A stretch of 46,459 nucleotides of DNA. Source: Variovorax sp. KK3 (GTDB lineage Bacteria > Pseudomonadota > Gammaproteobacteria > Burkholderiales > Burkholderiaceae_C). Positions within the stretch are counted from its first letter, which is position 1. Each line of letters begins with the position of its first letter. Both the position numbers and the translations under genes were made by a program. The stretch covers positions 1 through 46,459 of the forward strand of contig NZ_LYVO01000057.1 in assembly GCF_001984055.1 (NCBI RefSeq). Direction: 5' to 3'. Below, one piece after another: positions 23,117 through 31,932 of the stretch. The notes beneath the pieces are model-generated. The model ran no database searches. It saw only the letters and a program-made list of their open reading frames with translations, and was not told the origin of the DNA.

Positions 23117-25067
23117 TGAGTTCGTTACGCGCCGCGGCCGCGTTGGGCGCTTCATTGCTCGTGAGCAGCGCGGTGAATTCGCGAAGGCGCACGTGCAGTT
23201 CGGCCAAGCCGCTTTCTTGCGCGGCAAGCTCGGCAAGACGCTCGTCGAGGTTGCCCGCGGCGCTCTGAATGCGCTCGACCGCCTCGATCCGCTTGGTGAA
23301 GTTGCGACGGCGCTCCTTGAGTTGCGCATCGAGCTGCGCACCCGCGCCTTTGCTCCAGCGCTCGACCTCGGTCATCGCGGCTTCGTTGACCACGCGCAGT
23401 CGGCTGGCGAGCGCGCGCACGAGCTTGTCGCAGAAATCCGGCTGGGCGAGCTTGAGCATGTTGCCGATGCCCAAGTAGTGGATGTGACTGCGTTCGATCT
23501 GGCTCAGCTGCTCCTGAAAACCGGCCAGGTCGGGCTCGGCCGGCGCCTGCAGCGCGAAACCATGCTCGGCGTTGAGCTGCCGGAAGGTCGCATGCAGCAT
23601 CGACTGAATTTCGCCCGTGGTCGCCTGCACTTCGCGCAGGTTGTTGCGCAGGGCGTCGAACGTTTCGCCGTACATCTTGCGCACGTTGAACTTGATGCCC
23701 GGCCGCTTGAGCGACGCCGACAGGCGCGCCATGTCGGCTTTCAGGGCCGTGCTGCCCAAGACCGCATACACCTCGCGCAGCAGCTTGCCCTGCACCGAGC
23801 GCAGCGCCAGGATACGCGTATTGCTGCCCTCGAACTCGCTCTGTTCCTGCTCGATGCGCGTGCGCATGTGCCGGATGACCGAGACATTCTTGCCGCGCAG
23901 GCCTTGCAGTTCCAGCGCCTGCTCCGACAGATCGCGTTGGCGCACCTTGAGGATGCGCGCGGCCTCAGCCTGCAACGACGCAATACCCGAATCGACAGCC
24001 AGGCGCAGCATGCGCTCGCGCTTGCCGAGAAGCCCTTCGCCTAGCACGGCTTCGAGTGCGGGCAAACGACTGGCCTGCAACAGCGGCACGTCGCGACGGA
24101 TCTTGGCTTGAAGGCCCTTTTGGGCGGACACCGGCAGCACCTGCGTCAGTGGCACGCCCAGCAGTTCGGCGGCGCCCTTGCGCTGACGCTGGATCTGGGC
24201 ATCGATCTGGGCGGGCGTGCTCAGCGTGTCCCACATGGTGTCGATCTTGTTCAGCACCACGATGCGCGTCTCGCCAGGGTCGCCCTCGGTGATGAGGTGC
24301 TCGCGCCAGATGGCCAGGTCGGAGCGGGTCACGCCCGTGTCGGCGCCCAGGATGAAGACCACGGCATGGGCCTGGGGGATCAGGCTCACGGTCAGTTCAG
24401 GCTCGGCGCCGATCGCGTTGAGGCCAGGCGTGTCGAGGATGACCAGCCCCTGCTCGAGCAGCGGGTGCGGCATGTTGAGCAGGGCATGGCGCCAGCGCGG
24501 AATCTCGACCTGCCCTTCGGCATCCTTCACCGGATTGTCTTCGGGCGATTCGTCGCTCCAGAAGCCCAGCGAGCGCGCTTCTTCCACCGAGACACGCCGG
24601 ACCTCGGCGACCTTGTTCATGGTCTGCGAGAGCTGCTCGGCATCCTCGACATCGATCGGAATCTCGGTCCAGCGCTCAAACTCGTCGCGCCAGTGCGTCA
24701 GTGAATGCGGCTCCAGCCTTGTCTCGATGGGCAACAGGCGCAGGCTGGGCAGGTAAGCCGCGTCGAACCCCAGCTCGGTCGGGCACATGGTCGTGCGACC
24801 CGCACTGGCCGGCATGATGCGTCGGCCATACGCAGCAAAGAAGATCGCGTTGATCAGCTCAGACTTGCCGCGCGAGAACTCGGCCACGAAGGCCACCATG
24901 ACCTTGCTGGTGCGCATCTGCGACTCCAGCTCGCGCAGCCGCTCGGCGACGCTTTGGTCCATGAGCTCGTTCTCGTCCAGCCAGCGCGACAGCCACTTGA
25001 GCCGGTGCGCGAAGTTACGTCGCCAGGCGCCATGCTGGTCGAACTGCTGATTGAAGGAGCGAGTCAA
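23106..25067 (-). CDS. Dynamin-family GTPase
   Basis: A 653-aa dynamin-like GTPase. The P-loop is AEFSRGKSELINAIF (about residues 62-76), with Ala where most relatives have Gly; the switch threonine is likely in GRTTMCP; G3 is DTPGLN; G4 is NKID. The long helical C-terminal half contains coiled coils (RHMRTRIEQEQSEFEGSNTR) and resembles bacterial dynamin stalk regions; no transmembrane helix is evident. Such proteins are linked to membrane remodelling or envelope stress, but the role here is unknown. It precedes mutY with overlapping ends and faces away from mutM by 72 bp. It differs from the paired BDLP type because it stands alone. Confidence 0.9.
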   Translation of the reverse strand: MTRSFNQQFDQHGAWRRNFAHRLKWLSRWLDENELMDQSVAERLRELESQMRTSKVMVAFVAEFSRGKSELINAIFFAAYGRRIMPASAGRTTMCPTELGFDAAYLPSLRLLPIETRLEPHSLTHWRDEFERWTEIPIDVEDAEQLSQTMNKVAEVRRVSVEEARSLGFWSDESPEDNPVKDAEGQVEIPRWRHALLNMPHPLLEQGLVILDTPGLNAIGAEPELTVSLIPQAHAVVFILGADTGVTRSDLAIWREHLITEGDPGETRIVVLNKIDTMWDTLSTPAQIDAQIQRQRKGAAELLGVPLTQVLPVSAQKGLQAKIRRDVPLLQASRLPALEAVLGEGLLGKRERMLRLAVDSGIASLQAEAARILKVRQRDLSEQALELQGLRGKNVSVIRHMRTRIEQEQSEFEGSNTRILALRSVQGKLLREVYAVLGSTALKADMARLSASLKRPGIKFNVRKMYGETFDALRNNLREVQATTGEIQSMLHATFRQLNAEHGFALQAPAEPDLAGFQEQLSQIERSHIHYLGIGNMLKLAQPDFCDKLVRALASRLRVVNEAAMTEVERWSKGAGAQLDAQLKERRRNFTKRIEAVERIQSAAGNLDERLAELAAQESGLAELHVRLREFTALLTSNEAPNAAAARNELSAA

Positions 25068-25139
25068 GGGGTGTGTAAGGGTTGCTTACAAAATATTAGC
25101 ACCCGGGGGGCGCTGGCAAGACAGTAGTCTGCCGGGCTT

Positions 25140-25955
25140 TCAGTACTTTTGACAGATTGGGCAGAAATATGTGGAGCGTTGGCCTTGCCTGATCTGGCGC
25201 ACCGGGGTGGCGCACACCCTGCACGGCTCACCGGTGCGGCCATAGACGCTTGCCTCGAGCTGGAAGTAGCCGCTTTGTCCGTCGACGTGGGCGAAGTCCC
25301 GCAGCGTGCTACCGCCACGCTCGACCGCACGCGCCAGGATTTCCTGCACCGCCGAATGCAGGCGCACTGCGCGCGGACGACTGATTCGGGCCGCCGACAG
25401 GCTGGGTCGAATGCCGGCGAGGAACAATGCCTCGGACGCGTAGATGTTGCCGACGCCGACCACCACGTCGCCTGCCAACAGCACCTGTTTGATAGGGGCC
25501 TTGCGGCGGCGCAAGCCCTGGTAGAAGCGTTCGACGTCGAATGACGCCTCGAGCGGCTCCATGCCGAGGCCTCCGAGCAACTTCACCGCCGGCGGCGAGA
25601 TCTCGCTCTCTGCGTAGACCACTGCGCCGAAACGACGGGGATCGTTGAGCCGCAGGGTGCCGCGACTGGTGACCAGGTCGAAATGGTCGTGGGGGCCGGG
25701 CGCGGGCAAGTCGAGGTCGAAGCGCAGGCTGCCCGACATGCCCAGGTGCATCAGCAGCAGGCCGTCGTCCAGGTCGACCAACAGGTACTTGCCGCGCCGG
25801 CGCACGGCGCGCACCGTGCGGCCAATCAGTGCTGCAGGGTCTGCGGCCAGCGTCCACCGAAGCGGTTTGCCAAGACGCACCGATTCGATGCGCGCTCCGG
25901 CGATGCGGTCGGCCAAGCCCAACCGTGTCACTTCAACTTCGGGTAATTCAGGCAT
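25140..25955 (-). CDS. mutM: Formamidopyrimidine-DNA glycosylase MutM (Fpg)
   Basis: A 271-aa protein beginning MPELPEVEV, with the catalytic N-terminal Pro and Glu. It has the Lys of RRRGKYLLVDLDDG, the helix-two-turn-helix region GVGNIYASEALFLAGIRP, and a C-terminal zinc finger (C-x2-C-x16-C-x2-C, from CRVC to CPIC). It excises 8-oxoG and formamidopyrimidines opposite C. The ATG at 25955 is fixed by this N-terminus; the much longer frame in the same phase is antisense to the TPR gene. Divergent from the TPR gene by 81 bp. Confidence 0.98.
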   Translation of the reverse strand: MPELPEVEVTRLGLADRIAGARIESVRLGKPLRWTLAADPAALIGRTVRAVRRRGKYLLVDLDDGLLLMHLGMSGSLRFDLDLPAPGPHDHFDLVTSRGTLRLNDPRRFGAVVYAESEISPPAVKLLGGLGMEPLEASFDVERFYQGLRRRKAPIKQVLLAGDVVVGVGNIYASEALFLAGIRPSLSAARISRPRAVRLHSAVQEILARAVERGGSTLRDFAHVDGQSGYFQLEASVYGRTGEPCRVCATPVRQIRQGQRSTYFCPICQKY

Positions 25956-26036
25956 GGAGAAAGGCTGACAGCAAATCAAGGCAGGACCGAAGCCCCCTGC
26001 GGCCATCGCTCGAAAGCCTTGGATTATTATGGCTCG

Positions 26037-27863
26037 ATGACCCCCTCGCTCCGCCGATCCCGCCTCGCGGCGGCTGCGCTCCTGGCCATGATGACCATGG
26101 CCGCGCAGGCACAGCCCCAGTTGCCTGCGCCCGCCGAACCGACCAGCCCCGCGCCCATCATCGAACCGGCGGCGCCGCCTGCCACCACGCTTGCCGCCGC
26201 CGCGCCGCGCGAAGAGCCGGTCCGCCCTTCGGCGATGACCGCCGAGCTTTTCTACGAAGTGTTGATGGGCGAGCTCACTGCGCGCTCGGGCGACCCAGGT
26301 TCCGGCTACGCGCTGGTGCTGGATGCGGCACGGCGATCGCGTGACCCAAAACTTTTCCAGCGCGCGGTCGAGATCGCGCTGCAGGCGCGATCGGGCGACG
26401 CCGCACTGGCAGCCGCGCGGGCCTGGAAAGACATGCTCCCCGATTCGCGCGACGCGCGGCGTTTCGAACTGCAGATCCTGATTGCGCTGAACCGCATCAG
26501 CGAAACGGTCGAGCCGCTGCGAGCCGAACTGGCGGCCACGCCGCCGATGGAACGGCCCTTCCTGATGGCCGTGATCGCCCGCAACTACGCCCGTGCCACC
26601 GACAAGAAGCTGGCGGTGTCGGTGGTGGAGCAGGCGCTCGTCGACGATCTCAAGAGCCCGGCGACCGGCGGCGCCGCCTGGGCGACCGTCGGCCGGCTTC
26701 GGCTCGCGGCCGGCGACGCACCCGGCGCGCTTGAGGCGGCGCGCAAGGGCTACGAAATCGACCCGTCTGCCGACGGTCCGGCTCTGCTGGCGCTCGAACT
26801 GGTCGACCCCGCCCAGCCCGAGGCCGAGGCGTTGGTCAAGCGCTATCTGTCCGGAGCCAAGGTTCTCCCCGAGCTGCGCATTGCCTACGCACGCGTGCTG
26901 GTGGAGGGACGCCGCTACACCGATGCCACCACCGAGTTGGCCTCGCTGACCCAGTCCCGCCCCGAACTGCCCGAGCCGTGGCTTCTGCTGGGCAGCCTGC
27001 AAACGCAGGCCCGCCAAGACGCCGCGGCCGAGGCTTCGCTCAAGCGCTACATCGCGATGGCCGACACGCAGGCCGACAACCCGGAGGCGCGAAGCCGCGG
27101 CCAGGCGCAAGCCTTCATCCTGCTGGCGCAACTGGCGGAGCGTCGCAAGGACTTCGTGGGCGCCGAGCACTGGCTGTCTCGCATCGACAGCACCGAGGAC
27201 CTCGTGGCCGCACAGACCCGGCGCGCCGCTCTGCTGGCACGCCAGGGCAAATTGCCCCAGGCACGCGAATTGGTGCGGAGCCTGCCCGAGCGCACCGAAG
27301 AAGACAAGAAGCAGAAGTTCCTGGCAGAAGTCCAATTGCTGCGCGACGCCAAGCAATACCAGGCCGCCTACGACATGCTGGCGCAGGCCAGTTCGGCCAA
27401 GCCCGAGGACACCGACCTCATCTACGACAAGGCGATGGTCGCCGAGAAGCTCAACCGTCTCGACGAGATGGAGCGACTGCTTCGCCGCCTGATCGAGCTC
27501 AAGCCCGACAACCAGAACGCCTACAACGCCCTCGGCTATTCGCTCGCCGATCGCAAGATCCGGCTGGACGAAGCGCGAACGCTGATCAAGAAGGCCGTGC
27601 AACTCGCGCCCGAAGATCCTTTCATCGCCGACAGTCTCGGCTGGGTCGAGTTCAGGCTCGGCAACACCGACGAGGCGATGCGCATCCTCGAAGCCGCCTA
27701 CAAGCGCCGGCCCGATCCAGAAATCGGGGCGCATTTGGGCGAGGTGTTGTGGGCCAAGGGCCAGCGCGATCGCGCCATGTCGGTCTGGAAAGAAGCCTAC
27801 CTGGCCGATGCGGACAACGAGACGCTGCAGGAAACGCTCAAGCGCCTGCGCGTGAAGCTTTGA
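26037..27863 (+). CDS. Secreted tetratricopeptide-repeat protein
   Basis: A 608-aa protein with a signal peptide (residues 1-24, ALLAMMTMAAQAQ), a Pro/Ala-rich segment (about 25-70), then TPR repeats throughout. The clearest are at about 455-590: LIYDKAMVAEKLNRLDEMER, NAYNALGYSLADRKIRLDEA, FIADSLGWVEFRLGNTDEAM. It probably acts in the periplasm as a scaffold; its partner is unknown. It overlaps lolB (TTGA) and forms an operon with lolB and ispE, an arrangement common in betaproteobacteria. The coupling to lolB suggests a role in outer-membrane or lipoprotein biogenesis, which is inference. Confidence 0.92.
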   Translation: MTPSLRRSRLAAAALLAMMTMAAQAQPQLPAPAEPTSPAPIIEPAAPPATTLAAAAPREEPVRPSAMTAELFYEVLMGELTARSGDPGSGYALVLDAARRSRDPKLFQRAVEIALQARSGDAALAAARAWKDMLPDSRDARRFELQILIALNRISETVEPLRAELAATPPMERPFLMAVIARNYARATDKKLAVSVVEQALVDDLKSPATGGAAWATVGRLRLAAGDAPGALEAARKGYEIDPSADGPALLALELVDPAQPEAEALVKRYLSGAKVLPELRIAYARVLVEGRRYTDATTELASLTQSRPELPEPWLLLGSLQTQARQDAAAEASLKRYIAMADTQADNPEARSRGQAQAFILLAQLAERRKDFVGAEHWLSRIDSTEDLVAAQTRRAALLARQGKLPQARELVRSLPERTEEDKKQKFLAEVQLLRDAKQYQAAYDMLAQASSAKPEDTDLIYDKAMVAEKLNRLDEMERLLRRLIELKPDNQNAYNALGYSLADRKIRLDEARTLIKKAVQLAPEDPFIADSLGWVEFRLGNTDEAMRILEAAYKRRPDPEIGAHLGEVLWAKGQRDRAMSVWKEAYLADADNETLQETLKRLRVKL

Positions 27864-28357
27864 AGCGTCGCCTGGTTTTCTGTGCCGGAGCGGCCGGGCT
27901 GCTTCTTGCGGCGGGCTGCGCGGCCCCGAGCGGCGGCGCCAAAGGGCCCGGCGAACCGGGCCAGGCCTGGAGCGGCAGGCTCGCGTTGCGCGTCGACAGT
28001 GAACCGGTGCAGACCTTCTCCGCCCTGTTCGAGCTGCGCGGCGACCCGCAAGCCGGCGAACTGATCCTGACCAGCCCGATCGGCAACACCTTGGCCCAGT
28101 TGCATTGGGCGCCGGGCGAGGCTCTGCTGAAAAATGGCAGCGAGACGAGGCGCTTCGACTCGGTCGACGCGCTGATCCAGGCAGCGACCGGCGCCGTCAT
28201 TCCTGTCGGCGCCTTGTTCGGATGGTTGGCTGGCCGTGAAGTGAACGTTCCCGGTTGGCGCCCCGACCTCTCCCAATTGGGTGCCGGGCGACTCCAGGCC
28301 ACGCGCGAATCCCCGCGTCCTCGCGCGGATCTGCGTATCGCGTTCGAGCGCGCATGA
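27860..28357 (+). CDS. lolB: Outer-membrane lipoprotein insertion factor LolB
   Basis: A 165-aa lipoprotein. The start is a TTG overlapping the stop of the TPR gene; it gives MKRRLVFCAGAAGLLLAAGC, a lipobox with Cys20 as the lipidated residue. The body follows the LolB pattern (WSGRLALRVDSE, TFSALFELRG, LILTSPIGNTLAQL, FGWLAGR). LolB accepts lipoproteins from LolA and inserts them in the outer membrane. The stop overlaps the ispE start (ATGA). Confidence 0.92.
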   Translation: MKRRLVFCAGAAGLLLAAGCAAPSGGAKGPGEPGQAWSGRLALRVDSEPVQTFSALFELRGDPQAGELILTSPIGNTLAQLHWAPGEALLKNGSETRRFDSVDALIQAATGAVIPVGALFGWLAGREVNVPGWRPDLSQLGAGRLQATRESPRPRADLRIAFERA

Positions 28358-29217
28358 AGGCGATCTACGACCTCCCGGCACCGGCCAAGCTCAATCTCTT
28401 TTTGCACATCACCGGTCGGCGGGCGGATGGCTTCCACCTCTTGCAGTCCGTCTTCATGTTGATCGACTGGTGCGATACGCTGCATGTCGAGACGCGCGAC
28501 GACGGCCTGCTTAGCCGCGAAGACCTGACCAGCCCCCTGCCGCCCGAAGACCTGGTGCTGCGCGCCGCTCGCGCGCTGCGGGCTGCGACCGGAACGCCGC
28601 TCGGCGCGCACATCGGCATCGTCAAGCGCGTGCCTTCGCAAGCCGGCATGGGCGGCGGCTCCTCGGACGCCGCGACGTGCTTGCTGGCGCTGAATCGGTT
28701 GTGGGATTTGCGGCTCCCGCTATCGAAACTGGAGCAGATCGGATTGACGCTGGGTGCCGACGTCCCCTTCTTCCTGCGCGGACGCAATGCCTGGGTCGAA
28801 GGCATCGGCGAGCAGATCACGCCGATCGAAGTGCCTCCTGCGCAGCTTGCCGTGGTCAAGCCGACCGAGGGCCTCGACACCCACCTCATTTTTTCGGCGC
28901 CCGACCTTCAGCGCGACACACCTGCTGCTATACTCTCGGGCTTTGCTGCACACGTTGCCGGCAACGATGACAAGGCCTCAGGTCTTGGCTTCGGTCGCAA
29001 CGACCTGCAGCCGGTCGCAGAGAGACTCTGTCCCGCGGTCACCGATGCCATTCGATGGCTAGGCACCCAAGGACTCCAGGCTCGCATGACCGGCTCAGGC
29101 AGTTCGGTTTTCGCGGTCATGCCGCAGAACGCAGAGCTGGAACAGCCGCCCTCGGGCTGGCAGGTTCGCAAGTGCAGCAATCTGGGCTCACATCCCCTGG
29201 TGGGATGGGCGGCCTAG
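28354..29217 (+). CDS. ispE: 4-diphosphocytidyl-2-C-methyl-D-erythritol kinase IspE
   Basis: A 287-aa GHMP kinase of the MEP isoprenoid pathway, phosphorylating CDP-methylerythritol. Motifs: PAPAKLNLFLHITGRRADGF at the N-terminus, the glycine-rich ATP loop PSQAGMGGGSSDAATCLLAL, and C-terminal MTGSGSSVFAV. The ATG at 28354 overlaps the lolB stop. The lolB-ispE-tRNA-Gln-prs order is typical of beta- and gammaproteobacteria. Confidence 0.97.
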   Translation: MKAIYDLPAPAKLNLFLHITGRRADGFHLLQSVFMLIDWCDTLHVETRDDGLLSREDLTSPLPPEDLVLRAARALRAATGTPLGAHIGIVKRVPSQAGMGGGSSDAATCLLALNRLWDLRLPLSKLEQIGLTLGADVPFFLRGRNAWVEGIGEQITPIEVPPAQLAVVKPTEGLDTHLIFSAPDLQRDTPAAILSGFAAHVAGNDDKASGLGFGRNDLQPVAERLCPAVTDAIRWLGTQGLQARMTGSGSSVFAVMPQNAELEQPPSGWQVRKCSNLGSHPLVGWAA

Positions 29218-29285
29218 AAGATCAGACCACTTTTGTGGTTTGATGCGACGTATATCGGTGGGTGGCTCCGGCTGCCAACCTGTGT

Positions 29286-29362
29286 AGGGGAGTCGCCAAG
29301 CTGGTTAAGGCACTGGATTTTGATTCCAGCATGCAAAGGTTCGAATCCTTTCTCCCCTGCCA
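29286..29362 (+). tRNA. tRNA-Gln (TTG)
   Basis: A complete 77-nt cloverleaf with CCA. Acceptor AGGGGAG/CTCCCCT, discriminator G73, anticodon stem CTGGA/TCCAG with loop TTTTGAT (anticodon TTG), T-arm AAAGG-TTCGAAT-CCTTT. The first pair is A1-U72 rather than the U1-A72 of E. coli. Confidence 0.97.
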
Positions 29363-29390
29363 AATCCTCATCGTTCACGAGAGTAGTGGC

Positions 29391-29417
29391 GGCCCCTGAC
29401 GGGCCATTTTTCATTTT
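29391..29417 (+). terminator. Intrinsic terminator after tRNA-Gln
   Basis: A short GC hairpin (ggccc / gggcc, loop ctgac) followed by atttttcattttt, placed between tRNA-Gln and prs. The stem is only 5 bp, but the T-tract is good. Confidence 0.65.
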
Positions 29418-29430
29418 TGCCGGGACGCTC

Positions 29431-30405
29431 ATGCAGGCTCACCATCCTGATTTCATGGTTTTCACCGGCAATGCCAACCCGGGCCTTGCCGCCGAGATCG
29501 CGCAGAACCTGGGCACCTCGCTCGGCGCCGCACGCGTCGGCCGCTTCTCAGATGGCGAAGTCACCGTCGAGATCAACCAGAACGTCCGTGCCCGCGACGT
29601 CTTCGTGGTTCAGTCCACCTGCGCGCCGACCAACGAAAACCTGATGGAACTGCTCATCATGGTCGACGCGCTCAAGCGCGCTTCGGCCGAGCGCATCAGT
29701 GCGGTGATCCCCTACTACGGCTATGCCCGGCAAGATCGCCGCCCCCGCTCCAGCCGGGTGCCGATCTCGGCGAAGGTGGTCGCCAACTTGCTCGAAACCG
29801 TCGGTGTCGCCCGCGTGCTGACGATGGACCTGCACGCCGACCAGATCCAGGGCTTCTTCGACATCCCCGTCGACAACATCTACGCCTCGCCGGTGCTCCT
29901 GGGCGACCTGCGCCAGAAAAACTACGAAGATCTGATCGTGGTGTCGCCCGACGTGGGTGGCGTGGTGCGTGCCCGCGCGCTGGCCAAGCAACTCAACTGC
30001 GACCTCGCCATCATCGACAAGCGCCGTCCGCGCGCCAACGTGAGCGAAGTCATGCACGTGATCGGCGAAATCGACGGCCGCAACTGCGTGATCATGGACG
30101 ACATGATCGACACCGCCGGCACCCTGGTGAAGGCCGCCGAGGTGCTCAAGGAACGCGGCGCCAAGAAGGTCTACGCCTACTGCACGCACCCCATCTTCTC
30201 TGGCCCTGCCATCGAGCGCATCGCCAAGGGCACCGCGCTCGACGAAGTGGTCGTCACCAACACGATTCCCCTCAACGACGGCGCGGTGGGCTGCACCAAG
30301 ATCCGCCAGTTGTCGGTGGCACCGCTGATCGCCGAGACGATCCAGCGCATCGCCAAGGGCGAGTCGGTCATGAGTTTGTTCTCGGACCAGGAAAACCTCT
30401 TCTAG
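29431..30405 (+). CDS. prs: Ribose-phosphate pyrophosphokinase (PRPP synthase)
   Basis: A 324-aa protein with class I PRPP synthase signatures: FTGNANPGLAAEIA, the ATP loop YYGYARQDRR, the metal and catalytic segment DLHADQIQGFF, and the PRPP-binding loop VIMDDMIDTAGT. It makes PRPP from ribose-5-phosphate and ATP for nucleotide, His and Trp synthesis. The ATG at 29431 gives the usual N-terminus; an in-frame upstream extension crosses the tRNA gene and is not real. A strong terminator follows. Confidence 0.97.
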   Translation: MQAHHPDFMVFTGNANPGLAAEIAQNLGTSLGAARVGRFSDGEVTVEINQNVRARDVFVVQSTCAPTNENLMELLIMVDALKRASAERISAVIPYYGYARQDRRPRSSRVPISAKVVANLLETVGVARVLTMDLHADQIQGFFDIPVDNIYASPVLLGDLRQKNYEDLIVVSPDVGGVVRARALAKQLNCDLAIIDKRRPRANVSEVMHVIGEIDGRNCVIMDDMIDTAGTLVKAAEVLKERGAKKVYAYCTHPIFSGPAIERIAKGTALDEVVVTNTIPLNDGAVGCTKIRQLSVAPLIAETIQRIAKGESVMSLFSDQENLF

Positions 30406-30428
30406 AGCCCTGGCCTGAGCAAAAAGCC

Positions 30429-30452
30429 GGGCGCCCTTCGCGGCGCCCTTTT
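30429..30452 (+). terminator. Intrinsic terminator after prs
   Basis: A perfect 7-bp hairpin (gggcgcc / ggcgccc, loop cttcgc) followed by TTTT, 23 nt after the prs stop. Confidence 0.85.
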
Positions 30453-30499
30453 CGAAACCGGAGTCGCACTGGTCGCGGTCGGCTCCCATAGGAGTAGTC

Positions 30500-31153
30500 A
30501 TGAAATTCGTCGCTTTTGAGCGCGCCAAGCAGGGCACGGGTGCGAGCCGCCGTCTCCGCATCTCGGGCAAGACGCCCGGCATCGTTTATGGGGGCGACGG
30601 CCAGCCCCAGCTGATCGAACTCGATCACAACGCGCTGTGGCATGCCCTGAAAAAGGAAGCCTTCCACTCGTCGATCCTCGAGATGGAACTGGGCGGCAAC
30701 GTCGCCAAGGTGCTCCTGCGCGACGTGCAGTACCACCCCTTCCGCCCGCTCGTGCAGCACGTGGACTTCCAACGCGTCGATGCACGTACCCGCATGACCG
30801 TGAAGGTGCCGCTGCACTTCAAGGGTGAAGAAGAATCCACCGCCGTCAAGCTGGACCACAACCTCGTGAACCACGTGATGACCGAACTCGAAGTCAGCTG
30901 CCTGCCGGCCGACCTTCCCGAGTTCATCGAGGTCGACCTCTCCAACCTGACGAAGAACGCCACCCTGCACGTCAACGACATCAAGCTGCCGAAGGGCTTG
31001 AAGTACGTGAGCCACGGCAAGGGCAACCCGGTCGTCGTGTCGGCCGTGGCCCCGCTGGTCGCCGAAGAAGCGCCTGCCGAAGGCGCTGCCGGTGAAGCCG
31101 CTGCCCCGGCTGCCGCGAAGGACGCCAAGGCTGCGCCCGCCAAGAAGAAGTAA
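30500..31153 (+). CDS. rplY: Ribosomal protein bL25 (CTC/TL5 form)
   Basis: A 217-aa long-form bL25, which binds 5S rRNA. The N-terminal L25 domain (RRLRISGKTPGIVYGGDGQP) is followed by the TL5-type beta domain (VPLHFKGEEESTAVKLDHN, KGLKYVSHGKGNPVVV) and an Ala/Lys-rich tail. Shine-Dalgarno AGGAG lies 5 nt before the ATG. It is flanked by terminators on both sides, so it is probably monocistronic, although a prs-rplY-pth cluster is common. Confidence 0.97.
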   Translation: MKFVAFERAKQGTGASRRLRISGKTPGIVYGGDGQPQLIELDHNALWHALKKEAFHSSILEMELGGNVAKVLLRDVQYHPFRPLVQHVDFQRVDARTRMTVKVPLHFKGEEESTAVKLDHNLVNHVMTELEVSCLPADLPEFIEVDLSNLTKNATLHVNDIKLPKGLKYVSHGKGNPVVVSAVAPLVAEEAPAEGAAGEAAAPAAAKDAKAAPAKKK

Positions 31154-31175
31154 ATCGCTTCCTGCCATCGCGCCG

Positions 31176-31206
31176 ACGGCCCGCCCTGTGCGGGCCGTTT
31201 CTTTTG
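31176..31206 (+). terminator. Intrinsic terminator after rplY
   Basis: A perfect 9-bp hairpin (ACGGCCCGC / GCGGGCCGT, loop cctgt) followed by tttctttt. Confidence 0.93.
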
Positions 31207-31271
31207 GTGCAACGCAAGCCCATCATTCGCCCCTCCATAAGCGCCCCATACGCCCTCCATAATCCCGCCCC

Positions 31272-31904
31272 ATGATCAAGTTGTTCGTCGGCCTCGGCAA
31301 CCCGGGCCCGGAGTACGAAGCCACGCGGCACAACGCCGGCTTCTGGTGGATCGACGCGCTCGCGCGCGATCGCAAGCTCACCCTGGCGCCGGAGCGCAGC
31401 TACCACGGGCTGGTCGCCCGCATGCAGATGGGCGGGCAGCCGGTGTGGCTGCTGGAGCCGCAGACCTTCATGAACCTGTCCGGGAAATCGGTGGCCGCCC
31501 TCGCGCGCTTCTTCAAGATCGAGCCGCACGAGATCCTGGTGGTGCACGACGAACTCGACGTCGTGCCCGGCCAGGCCAAGCTCAAGCGAGGCGGCAGCCA
31601 TGCAGGCCACAACGGCCTGCGCGACATCCACGCGCAGCTCGGCACCGCCGACTACTGGCGTCTGCGCCTGGGCATCGGCCACCCGGGCGTCAAGTCCGAA
31701 GTGGTGAGCTGGGTGCTCAAGAAGCCGTTGAAAGAACAACGCGAGGCGATCGAGGACGCGATCGTCCGCACGCTGCATGCCTTCCCGGCCTTGGTCGCGG
31801 GCGAGATGGACAAGGCGACCTTGCTGATTCACACCAGCAAGCCGCCGCGCCCCAAACCGCCGCGTCGGGAGCCGGGTGAAGGCGCACCGCCCGCTCCGGA
31901 CTGA
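31272..31904 (+). CDS. pth: Peptidyl-tRNA hydrolase
   Basis: A 210-aa protein with the Pth signatures FVGLGNPGPEYEATRHNAGF (catalytic His in RHNAGF), the Asn of FMNLSG, VVHDELDV, and GGSHAGHNGLRDI. It releases tRNA from peptidyl-tRNA dropped by ribosomes. The C-terminus has an extra Pro/Arg-rich tail. Placed after rplY as in many proteobacteria. Confidence 0.97.
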   Translation: MIKLFVGLGNPGPEYEATRHNAGFWWIDALARDRKLTLAPERSYHGLVARMQMGGQPVWLLEPQTFMNLSGKSVAALARFFKIEPHEILVVHDELDVVPGQAKLKRGGSHAGHNGLRDIHAQLGTADYWRLRLGIGHPGVKSEVVSWVLKKPLKEQREAIEDAIVRTLHAFPALVAGEMDKATLLIHTSKPPRPKPPRREPGEGAPPAPD

Positions 31905-31932
31905 GCGGATTCACCTGAAGGGAGAAGGAAGA

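Noticed and set aside
25090..25125. TTAGCACCC near the dynamin promoter as a possible CIRCE (HrcA) site
   Set aside because: The right half (GAGTGCTAA at a 9-bp spacing) is absent; only the left half resembles the consensus.
25956..27734. Upstream extension of the mutM frame giving an 864-codon open frame
   Set aside because: The extension is antisense to the TPR gene. MutM must start MPELPE at 25955 because the N-terminal Pro is catalytic.
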